Shown here: positions 1 through 5,268 of the stretch, in pieces
How positions within the stretch are numbered: the stretch's first letter is position 1
How the letters are laid out: each line of letters opens with the position of its first letter
Origin: Spirochaetia bacterium
Lineage (GTDB): Bacteria; Spirochaetota; Spirochaetia; Treponematales; Treponemataceae
DNA: 5,268 nucleotides
Reading direction: 5' to 3'
Assembly (NCBI GenBank): GCA_900770075.1
Contig: CAAGIZ010000228.1
Coordinates: 1 to 5,268, forward strand
The notes under the pieces: model-generated
Database searches by the model: none
What the model saw: only the letters and a program-made list of their open reading frames with translations
Told to the model about the DNA's origin: nothing
Translations under genes and position numbers: made by a program

Positions 1-929
1 ACAGGCACACCTGTTTCCTTGGAAATCAGTTTCGGAAGTCCCCTGAGCATGCTGCCTCCGCCAGTCATTACGATACCCCTTTCGATAATGTCTGCTGCAA
101 GTTCAGGAGGAGTCCGGCCAAGAGTGCGCTTAACCTCATCAACAACTTTTTTTACAGGTTCCTGAAGGGCTTCCCTGATTTCCAGTGAATCGATTTCCAG
201 CGGTCTTGGCAGGTTTGTTATGGCATCAGTACCCCGGATTTCCATCTTTTCGTTAAAGGCACTGTCGATTTCTGCATTGCCTATCTGAATTTTTATCTTT
301 TCTGCAGTCTGCTGCCCTATCTTTAAGTTTGAATTTTGAAGGATGTGCTTTACGATGGCCTCGTCAAATTTATCACCGCCAACCCGGATTGAGCTGGTTA
401 CAACCATTCCTCCGAGGGAAATTACAGAAACCTCCGTAGTTCCGCCGCCAATGTCGCAGACCATGTGTCCTGCCGGCTCGTTGATAGGAATTTTTGCACC
501 GATTGCGGCGGCTAAAGACTCCTCAATAACGTCTACTTCTTTTGCCCCGGCTTTTAAGGCTGCTTCAATTACGGCACGTCTTTCAACCTGGGTTATGCAG
601 GAAGGAATTCCTATTTTCATTCTTGTGGACTTAAACAGCTGGTGGCGTGGAACAACTTTATTGATGAAGTACCGTATCATTTTTTCCGTACTGTCAATGT
701 CCGCAATTACACCGTCTGCCAGAGGGCGTATTGCAACGATATTTCCAGGAGTTTTCCAGAGCATCCGTTTCGCCTCGGCACCTACAGCCACAACACGCTT
801 GGTTCCTTTTTCCACGGCAATAACCGAAGGTTCATCCACTACGATTCCCTTACCGCGCACATAAATCAGCGTATTGCAAGTTCCAAGGTCAATACCAACA
901 TCAGTTGAAAAACGGTCAAACAAACCCAT
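1..929 (-). CDS. mreB: Rod shape-determining protein MreB (3' end cut by window edge)
   Basis: MreB is the bacterial actin homologue. It polymerises with ATP on the inner face of the membrane and directs lateral peptidoglycan synthesis with MreC, MreD, RodA and PBP2. The minus-strand frame is open from ATG at 929 to the left edge, giving 309 complete residues. Family members are usually about 335-350 residues, so roughly 30-40 C-terminal residues are missing. Visible actin-fold motifs are phosphate-1 GIDLGTCNT (residues 12-20), connect-1/phosphate-2 VCDIGGGTTEVSV (157-169), VGGDKFDEAI (183-192), and the adenosine loop GIVMTGGGSMLRGLP (285-299). The start is supported by GGAGG at 936-940, six bases upstream of the ATG. 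Residue 18 is Cys where many MreB proteins have Ala. A dedicated promoter precedes the gene. Identification is secure; the neighbours to the left (mreC and so on) are only expected, not seen. Confidence 0.97.
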   Translation of the reverse strand, partial: MGLFDRFSTDVGIDLGTCNTLIYVRGKGIVVDEPSVIAVEKGTKRVVAVGAEAKRMLWKTPGNIVAIRPLADGVIADIDSTEKMIRYFINKVVPRHQLFKSTRMKIGIPSCITQVERRAVIEAALKAGAKEVDVIEESLAAAIGAKIPINEPAGHMVCDIGGGTTEVSVISLGGMVVTSSIRVGGDKFDEAIVKHILQNSNLKIGQQTAEKIKIQIGNAEIDSAFNEKMEIRGTDAITNLPRPLEIDSLEIREALQEPVKKVVDEVKRTLGRTPPELAADIIERGIVMTGGGSMLRGLPKLISKETGVP

Positions 930-935
930 TTAAGT

Positions 936-957
936 CCTCCCGGCATCTATTATATCA
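936..957 (-). promoter_or_regulatory. Extended -10 promoter and ribosome binding site of mreB
   Basis: On the minus strand a perfect TATAAT (949-954) is preceded by TGA, making the extended -10 motif TGATATAAT (949-957). There is no good -35 hexamer at 16-18 bases, as expected for extended -10 promoters. Transcription would start near 942, leaving a leader of only about 13 bases that carries GGAGG (936-940) six bases before the ATG. This suggests mreB can be transcribed separately from the TPR gene upstream. The motif is seen; its use is inferred. Confidence 0.6.
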
Positions 958-961
958 GGTT

Positions 962-996
962 ACAGTAAAAACTTTTCTAAACTGTGTTTTTACAGT
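962..996. repeat. Inverted repeat spanning the TPR gene stop and the region upstream of the mreB promoter
   Basis: Arms ACAGTAAAAAC (962-972) and GTTTTTACAGT (986-996) pair at 10 of 11 positions, with one A-A mismatch. A second, mutually exclusive hairpin uses AAACTGT (979-985) and ACAGTTT (992-998) around a six-base loop. The TPR stop codon (990-992) lies inside. No U-run follows on the minus strand (the next bases are AACCTGATATAAT), so it is a poor intrinsic terminator. Its place where a -35 element would be makes an operator or attenuator role possible, but this is not shown. Confidence 0.5.
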
Positions 997-1949
997 TTCC
1001 CTTCAGACAGTTTTTTTAAGGATTCAGGGTGATTTACCTGCACTTTCAGGGCTTTGCGCCAGTAAGAACGGGCTTTTATAAGCTCACCCAGATTTTCATA
1101 TATTACACCAAGACCATAAAGAGCGTCAGCAGAATTCTCGTTTTTTTCGAGTATTGCTTCAAATTCTTTTTCAGCCTCGGAAAATTTTTTCTGTTCCGTG
1201 TATATTTTTCCAAGAATAAGATGGCTTTTTACAGTGATTTTTTCATCCCTGCACTCTTTTGAAATTCTGAACAGATACTGCTCCGCTGCAGCAAACTGTC
1301 CTGCATTGTAATACTGTTCTGCAATCGAAAGCAGCAGAAGGTCGCTTTCCCTGGTCAAAAGGGCTTTTGTAAAGGCAGATATGCTTTCCATGGTCATGCC
1401 TAAAGACGCATAACTCAGCCCCAGATATTCCGGAATATCGTCTGCCTCATAGCCGTCTTTAAGGGCACGGTTCAGATAAAGGACAGCCAGATCTGCATAG
1501 TAGTGGTAATTGGAAGCAGAATTTTTGTAAAAATAAGCCTTGCCGAGCATGTATTCAAGCTGGGGAACAAGAGAAGGTTTTGCATTCTGAAGGGCCAGCC
1601 TAAGGTTTATTATGGCCTCGTCAAGAAGAGCCTGAGTTTCCGAAGGTTCTACGGAGGCAATTGCAAGGTAAAAGGCAGAATAGCCGTGGTAAGTCAGTGC
1701 CCGATTGTTGAAGGCAGTATCTTTTAAGATTGCAGCACTTATGTCATAAACACTGCGGTAATCAAATTTTTTCCATTCTTCTGCAAGATGTGTCAAGGAA
1801 TTTCCCTGATAGACACGGGTTTCGATAAAACGGTGAATAAAAAAAGTCGCAGCAGAAATAAAAAGAACGCAGCATAGCAGAATCAGGCTGTTCCTGAGCA
1901 GATGGCTTTTTCTTTTTGCAGTTCCACCGGATAAAATATTGAAATTCAT
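990..1949 (-). CDS. Membrane-anchored tetratricopeptide (TPR) repeat protein
   Basis: This 319-residue protein has no assigned function. A basic N-terminus (KRKSHLLRN, residues 12-20) precedes one hydrophobic helix at about 21-38. With no lipobox or clear cleavage site, this looks like a signal anchor that leaves the rest outside the cytoplasmic membrane. TPR-like helix pairs follow at about 132-163, 173-198, 205-230, 241-268 and 275-302. The best fit the TPR pattern, for example LGKIYTEQKKFSEAEKEFEAI (246-266, allowing for spacing) and ALYGLGVIYENLGELIKA (276-293). TPRs are protein-binding scaffolds. The start ATG has GGTGGAG (1952-1958) two to four bases upstream. No clear promoter is seen; it may be read through from rnpB. 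The gene lies directly before mreB, and a TPR gene in this place is recalled in T. pallidum (TP0495), so a link to cell-envelope growth is plausible but unproven. Confidence 0.88.
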   Translation of the reverse strand: MNFNILSGGTAKRKSHLLRNSLILLCCVLFISAATFFIHRFIETRVYQGNSLTHLAEEWKKFDYRSVYDISAAILKDTAFNNRALTYHGYSAFYLAIASVEPSETQALLDEAIINLRLALQNAKPSLVPQLEYMLGKAYFYKNSASNYHYYADLAVLYLNRALKDGYEADDIPEYLGLSYASLGMTMESISAFTKALLTRESDLLLLSIAEQYYNAGQFAAAEQYLFRISKECRDEKITVKSHLILGKIYTEQKKFSEAEKEFEAILEKNENSADALYGLGVIYENLGELIKARSYWRKALKVQVNHPESLKKLSEGKL

Positions 1950-1970
1950 TTCTCCACCGTAATTTTTTTT

Positions 1971-2230
1971 CAGGGCGGCTTTTCGTCAGCCGGCAGGCGG
2001 CAGCCGAAAACCGGGCTTTCCAGAGTTCCGGCGTCTACCGCGCCTCCATTCCTTCGCGGCCTGACGCTTCCCTTTCAGCCCGCTTCGGAACGGGCAAGCC
2101 CGCTCTTCCAATCCCTGCCGCAGGCAGGGCGTGCGCTTTAGCGCAAACGTAAATAAACGAGTTTTTGTGCTTTAGCACGAAAACTCGCAGCGGGTTGGGC
2201 AAAGCCCAATCCCCGTCAATCCCTGTCGCA
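1971..2230. repeat. GC-rich block of tandem hairpins between rnpB and the TPR gene
   Basis: No convincing protein gene occupies this stretch. It is clearly richer in G+C than its surroundings (40 of 60 bases at 2041-2100). It contains consecutive inverted repeats: CGGCT/AGCCG (1976-1980, 1988-1992); GCCCG/CGGGC (2078-2082, 2091-2095); CCCTGCC/GGCAGGG (2113-2119, 2123-2129); TGCGC/GCGCA with a TTTA loop (2132-2145); a 13-pair stem with a TTTA loop (2158-2187); and TTGGGC/GCCCAA (2195-2209). Short direct repeats also occur: AATCCCTGCCGCA at 2110 and AATCCCTGTCGCA at 2218, and AGCCCGCT at 2077 and 2097. This resembles REP/BIME-type intergenic elements. Whether it is multicopy cannot be judged from one window. 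Confidence 0.6.
2150..2187 (-). terminator. Candidate intrinsic terminator downstream of rnpB
   Basis: Read on the minus strand, arms at 2187-2175 and 2170-2158 form a 13-position stem around a four-base TAAA loop, with one internal C-A mismatch. The T-rich run TTTATTTA (2157-2150) follows directly. The position, about 60 bases past the RNase P RNA 3' end, suits a terminator for rnpB. Against this, the T-run is interrupted, and the stem pairs slightly better on the plus strand (G-U instead of C-A), so it may simply be part of the hairpin element. Confidence 0.4.
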
Positions 2231-2245
2231 TTTAAAACAAAAAAA

Positions 2246-2652
2246 ACAGAAAAGAAAATAAGCCGGGTTCTGTCCTGCCGGGAAAAGTTAAAAACCATTT
2301 CCGGCGCATAACCATCTATCCGAAACTTTTGTCGCCAAAAGCCTTTAGCAGTCTACCCGTGGTCAAAAGGCCGGAAACCAAGACCACTGCTTGACTTTGC
2401 TCCAAATGAGGTTTGTCCTGCCGCAGGTGTTGCCATCTGCGCGGTGAGCTCTTACCTCACCTTTGCACCCTTACCTGTTTCCAGGCGGTTTGTTTTCTGT
2501 GACACTTTCTGTCAGAAAGCGGGTTATACATAAAAATGCAACTGCCGCCGTCTGCCCTGTAATTATCAGGCATTTTTTCCGGTGGAGCCCGGACTTTCCT
2601 CACCTGTAAATTTTATCATCAAAAAATACAGGCACGGTTATATCTTTTCTGT
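2246..2652 (-). ncRNA. rnpB: RNase P RNA, bacterial type A
   Basis: This is the catalytic RNA of RNase P, which removes the 5' leader of tRNA precursors together with the small protein RnpA. On the minus strand the 5' hallmark GAGGAAAGTCCGGGCTCC lies at 2602-2585 and the 3' hallmark ACAGAACCCGGCTTAT at 2274-2259; together they form the P4 pseudoknot. Also present are the type A motif GGTAAGAGCTCACC in the P8-P9 region and GGGTAGACTGCT before the 3' domain. Compensating helices fix the ends. P1 pairs 2643-2652 with 2246-2255 (10 of 10), P2 pairs 2634-2641 with 2308-2315, P3 is closed by 2627-2632 with 2603-2608, and P19 by 2301-2305 with 2277-2281. The length of about 407 bases is normal for type A. 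A U-run (2246-2239) starts at the predicted 3' end. Exact ends are estimated from P1 pairing. Confidence 0.95.
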
Positions 2653-2676
2653 ATAATTTTCTAAAAAAGGCATCAA

Positions 2677-3546
2677 TTATTCATCAAAGGAAATGGACTT
2701 TTCTTCTCCATCATCAAGAGAGTCGTCCTCCAGACCTTCAGATTCCTCATCGTATTCATCGCTGAATTCATCGTCAAAATCTGCAAGGGTTCCGGTTTCA
2801 TCCATAGACAGAAAGTCTTCTGCTTCCTCTCCCTCGGCTACGTCCTCGTGGAAAAGGATACGGCTGCAGTACGGACAGAAAAGAATTTTTTCCCCTTCAT
2901 GAACTTCATTAGCAAACTGTGCAGGAAGAATCATGTGGCAGCCTGTGCAGACACCGTTCTTTACTGCAACGATTCCCTCACGGTTGCGCTGAATAATTCT
3001 CTGGAACTTGTAGACGATTTCACCGTCCAGTCCCGGGGTAATTTCGCTTTCTTTTGCTTCCAGTTCCTTTATCTGTCCCTGATAGGACTGTACTTCGCTT
3101 TCCAGAGTTGCCTTGTTCGCATTGAGGTCAGCTTCTTGAGCCTTTATCATTTCCTCGTCCATGCGGAGCTTTTCGTCAAGTTCTTCACGTTCCTTGTCTT
3201 TCTTCTGCAGGTCACTACGGATGGATGCTTCTCTTGCAGAGGCTTCGTCTATCTGTTTCTGGAGAGCCTCATATTCGCGGTGGGTGGAAATGTTATCCAT
3301 TCCCTTTTCGCCTGCTTCCCTGGACTTCTGTGCTTCCTCCAGTTCAACCTGAAGTTGTCCGACTTCGGCCTTAACTTTGTCGTAAACTTCACTTGTTTCA
3401 AGGAATTCCTTTCTCAAACGTACAAGAAGTTCGTCCTGCGTAAAAAGCTGCTTTGGAGAATCTTCAATTTTAGCCATAAGGCTGTATTTTTCTGCAAGAA
3501 TGTCCTGCAAAGCCTTAAGCTTATCAAAAACTTCTGTCATTGCCAT
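2677..3546 (-). CDS. C4-type zinc-ribbon coiled-coil protein (zf-RING_7 / DUF164 family)
   Basis: The 289-residue protein is a long charged coiled coil (about residues 1-170, rich in E, K, Q and heptad leucines). A C-terminal zinc ribbon follows, with ligands C200 and C203 (VCTGC) and C224 and C227 (FCPYCSR). The last 55 residues (235-289) form a very acidic, probably disordered tail. This architecture matches the zf-RING_7 family. Studied members are Helicobacter HP0958/FlgZ, which protects sigma-54 (RpoN) and affects flagellin mRNA, and Chlamydia CT398/CdsZ, which binds sigma-54 holoenzyme and a secretion component. Similar binding here is inference. The first ATG is preferred over the ATG two codons later because AGGGG (3554-3558) lies seven bases upstream. 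It sits 91 bases after rpoD, has its own promoter, and ends about 24 bases before rnpB. A homologue in the same place (TP0494) is recalled in T. pallidum. Confidence 0.9.
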   Translation of the reverse strand: MAMTEVFDKLKALQDILAEKYSLMAKIEDSPKQLFTQDELLVRLRKEFLETSEVYDKVKAEVGQLQVELEEAQKSREAGEKGMDNISTHREYEALQKQIDEASAREASIRSDLQKKDKEREELDEKLRMDEEMIKAQEADLNANKATLESEVQSYQGQIKELEAKESEITPGLDGEIVYKFQRIIQRNREGIVAVKNGVCTGCHMILPAQFANEVHEGEKILFCPYCSRILFHEDVAEGEEAEDFLSMDETGTLADFDDEFSDEYDEESEGLEDDSLDDGEEKSISFDE

Positions 3547-3572
3547 TTTATATCCCCTAATTTATTCGCATT

Positions 3573-3601
3573 ATTATATAAAAATTACTTTTTTATGTCT
3601 A
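3573..3601 (-). promoter_or_regulatory. Sigma-70 type promoter of the zinc-ribbon gene
   Basis: On the minus strand the -35 hexamer TAGACA (3596-3601, four of six to TTGACA by position plus a strong GACA core) is separated by exactly 17 bases from a perfect -10 TATAAT (3573-3578). The predicted start is near 3566, giving a leader of about 20 bases with AGGGG before the ATG at 3546. The same transcript could carry rnpB. The motif match is seen; activity is inferred. Confidence 0.72.
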
Positions 3602-3637
3602 TCAAAGGCAAAATGCCGACCCGATTGCCGGTGCACC

Positions 3638-5268
3638 CTAGGATTCTATGTAATCCCTCAGACCGCTTGCCCTGCGAGGATGCCGGAGCCTTCGGAGAGC
3701 CTTTGCTTCAATCTGGCGGATTCTTTCCCGTGTTACCTCAAAATACAGTCCGACCTCTTCAAGTGTCAGGGTATAGCCGTCTTCAAGACCGAAACGCATT
3801 TTAAGAACTTCCTGTTCGCGCTCAGGCAGGGAAGAAAGAACCTCGTTCAGATGTTCCTTAAGCATCTTGTAGGCTGTCTGATTTGCCGGATTTTCGACTT
3901 CCTTGTCTTCGATAAAGTCTCCCAGCTGGCTGTCTTCTTCTTCTCCAATAGGCGTTTCCAGAGAAATAGGTTCCCTTGCAACGTTTTTAACCTGCTTTAC
4001 CCTGGCAACCGGCCATCCAAGCTGCTGTGCGATTTCTTCATCGTTAGGTTCACGCCCCAGTTTCTGCATGAGCTGGCGGCTTTCCCGAACAACCTTGTTT
4101 ATCTGTTCTATCATGTGGACAGGAACGCGGATAGTTCTTGCCTGATCCGAAATCGAGCGGGTGATAGCCTGGCGGATCCACCAGGTTGCATAGGTCGAAA
4201 ACTTATATCCCTTGCGGTATTCGAATTTTTCGACAGCCTTTATAAGACCGATATTTCCTTCCTGAACCAAATCAAAAAACTGAAGTCCGCGGTTTGTATA
4301 TTTTTTTGCAATGGAAACCACAAGCCGCAGGTTTGCATTGATGAGCTTGTTTTTTGCCTTTTTCATCATCTGCTTTCCGCGGTTAATTTCCTTTGCCTTT
4401 GTAAGGATTTCTTCAACGCTGTTTTCAAAATCGTATTCCATGCGCCGGAGCTTTCTGTCGATTTTCTGAATCTGAGAGTAAACGTCCCGGATTTCATCAC
4501 TGGACATTCCCAGTTCCTTTTCCAGTTTTACGGCTTCCGAATGAATGGCAAGCTTGCGTCCGAGGCTGCGCAGTTCAGAAGGATTGGAAATCCGCAGCTC
4601 CTTCATCTTTTTTTCCTGATTGTGGCGGTAATCCTCAATCTTTTCCGTGGCTTCTTCAAATTTTCCGCTGAATTTTTCAATTTCCTCTGACTGAATTTCG
4701 ATTTTTTTCAGTTCCGGAAGAATTTTTGCACTAAGCTCCACCAGCTGAGGATTATCGAAGATGTCGGCAGACTGTTCTGTATCAAACAGGGTCTTTTTTA
4801 AGGCCATATACTGCTTCATTTCCGGTAAAATCGGCTTTATCCATTCGGAATAGCAGGACTTTAACCGGCGTTTTTCTGCCATTTCTTCGTTTATTTCCTT
4901 TCTTGCCTTTCCTGGTTCATGAGGGTCTATGCGGGTAAAAGCTTTCTGGGCAACGACAAAAAATTCTGGAATCATCATGCCGGAATCCTTTATGACTCCT
5001 TTGATGATGTTCTCGCCGTCTTCCATTTCCTTTGAGTATTTTACTTCTTCTTCTGCCGTAAGGAGTTTTTCCTTGCCGATTTCCCTCAGGTAAAGGCGGA
5101 TAGGGTCATCAACGCTGGAGTCCTTGTCGCCGTTTACGATATGGGCTTCTTCGTCTGCGTCCTCATCGTCTTCAAGGCCTTCATCATCAGCCTCGTCATC
5201 TTCATCCAGAGTGTCCTCTTCCATAACCTGAATGTTGTTCTGGGTTAAAAGCTGGAGGACGTTTTCCA
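3638..5268 (-). CDS. rpoD: RNA polymerase primary sigma factor RpoD (5' end cut by window edge)
   Basis: RpoD directs RNA polymerase core enzyme to housekeeping promoters. The minus-strand frame is open to the right edge, giving 543 full codons before TAG at 3640. Codons upstream of the first ATG in view (5224) continue in frame and read like the end of region 1.1 (NVLQLLTQNNIQVMEED), so that ATG is not the start. Counting from it: an acidic linker (1-38), region 1.2 (DDPIRLYLREIG, 39-50), a large non-conserved region (about 65-285), region 2.1-2.3 (NANLRLVVSIAKKYTNRG then LVQEGNIGLIKAV), region 2.4 with YATWWIRQAITRSI (345-358), region 3 (371-440), and region 4 with the -35 helix-turn-helix VTRERIRQIEAKALRRLRHP (497-516). 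The large non-conserved region resembles that of proteobacterial RpoD. All DNA-contacting motifs are intact, and the -10 and -35 elements in this window fit them. Identification is secure. Confidence 0.98.
   Translation of the reverse strand, partial: ENVLQLLTQNNIQVMEEDTLDEDDEADDEGLEDDEDADEEAHIVNGDKDSSVDDPIRLYLREIGKEKLLTAEEEVKYSKEMEDGENIIKGVIKDSGMMIPEFFVVAQKAFTRIDPHEPGKARKEINEEMAEKRRLKSCYSEWIKPILPEMKQYMALKKTLFDTEQSADIFDNPQLVELSAKILPELKKIEIQSEEIEKFSGKFEEATEKIEDYRHNQEKKMKELRISNPSELRSLGRKLAIHSEAVKLEKELGMSSDEIRDVYSQIQKIDRKLRRMEYDFENSVEEILTKAKEINRGKQMMKKAKNKLINANLRLVVSIAKKYTNRGLQFFDLVQEGNIGLIKAVEKFEYRKGYKFSTYATWWIRQAITRSISDQARTIRVPVHMIEQINKVVRESRQLMQKLGREPNDEEIAQQLGWPVARVKQVKNVAREPISLETPIGEEEDSQLGDFIEDKEVENPANQTAYKMLKEHLNEVLSSLPEREQEVLKMRFGLEDGYTLTLEEVGLYFEVTRERIRQIEAKALRRLRHPRRASGLRDYIES

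Noticed and set aside
343..908. Two overlapping plus-strand ORFs opposite mreB
   Set aside because: The minus strand encodes an unmistakable MreB across the whole stretch; the plus-strand products have no recognisable features.
1971..2230. CRISPR array or tRNA gene in the hairpin block
   Set aside because: Repeats are not regularly spaced or of equal length, and no cloverleaf with T-loop GTTC motif and acceptor pairing is visible.
2035..2298. Minus-strand ORF of 87 codons beginning inside rnpB and running through the hairpin block
   Set aside because: It starts within the RNase P RNA 3' domain, has no ribosome binding site, is read through tandem inverted repeats, and has a basic, low-quality composition with no recognisable domain.
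2650..2676. TTGATG / TATACA as a promoter for rnpB
   Set aside because: The spacer is only 15 bases, and a start seven bases downstream would fall inside P1 and destroy the 10-pair helix.
3607..3637. Small GGCA/TGCC hairpin and the palindrome GGTGCACC just after the rpoD stop as a terminator
   Set aside because: Stems are only four base pairs each and the following T-run is three bases, too weak to call an intrinsic terminator.
2848..3804. Plus-strand ORF of 318 codons opposite the zinc-ribbon gene
   Set aside because: Same shadow effect: it mirrors the coiled-coil codons, and crosses the promoter at 3573-3601 and the rpoD 3' end.
3500..4690. Plus-strand ORF of 396 codons opposite rpoD and the start of the zinc-ribbon gene
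   Set aside because: It is antisense to a certain rpoD gene, is rich in Phe, Cys and Leu as expected from the complement of Glu/Lys-rich codons, and shows no domain or ribosome binding site.

Overview
All genes in this window lie on the minus strand and are read from right to left. The gene set and order (rpoD, a C4 zinc-ribbon coiled-coil gene, rnpB, a membrane-anchored TPR gene, mreB) point to a spirochaete, most likely Treponema. From memory, Treponema pallidum has the same rpoD / zinc-ribbon / TPR / mreB order (TP0493 to TP0497 region). The protein sequences agree with this, but species cannot be read from the window.

Layout, right to left. From 5268 to 3638 is the housekeeping sigma factor RpoD, cut by the right edge within region 1.1. 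A near-consensus sigma-70 promoter (3573-3601) follows, then the zinc-ribbon protein (3546-2677). About 24 bases after its stop codon begins the RNase P RNA gene rnpB (2652-2246), recognised by its conserved core motifs and by helices P1, P2, P3 and P19. From about 2230 to 1971 there is no convincing protein gene. This is a GC-rich block of tandem hairpins, probably a multicopy intergenic element, and it includes one hairpin that could terminate rnpB. Next is a 319-residue TPR protein with one N-terminal membrane segment (1949-990). Its stop codon lies in an inverted repeat that sits just upstream of an extended -10 promoter (949-957) for mreB (929-1, cut by the left edge).

Functionally the window is core housekeeping: promoter recognition (RpoD), tRNA 5' maturation (RNase P RNA) and cell shape (MreB, possibly with the TPR membrane protein). 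No phage, transposase, CRISPR or defence gene is visible. The parts that are not routine are the hairpin block downstream of rnpB, the overlapping inverted repeats in front of the mreB promoter, and two poorly understood proteins. One of these, the zinc-ribbon protein, belongs to the family of Helicobacter HP0958/FlgZ and Chlamydia CT398/CdsZ.
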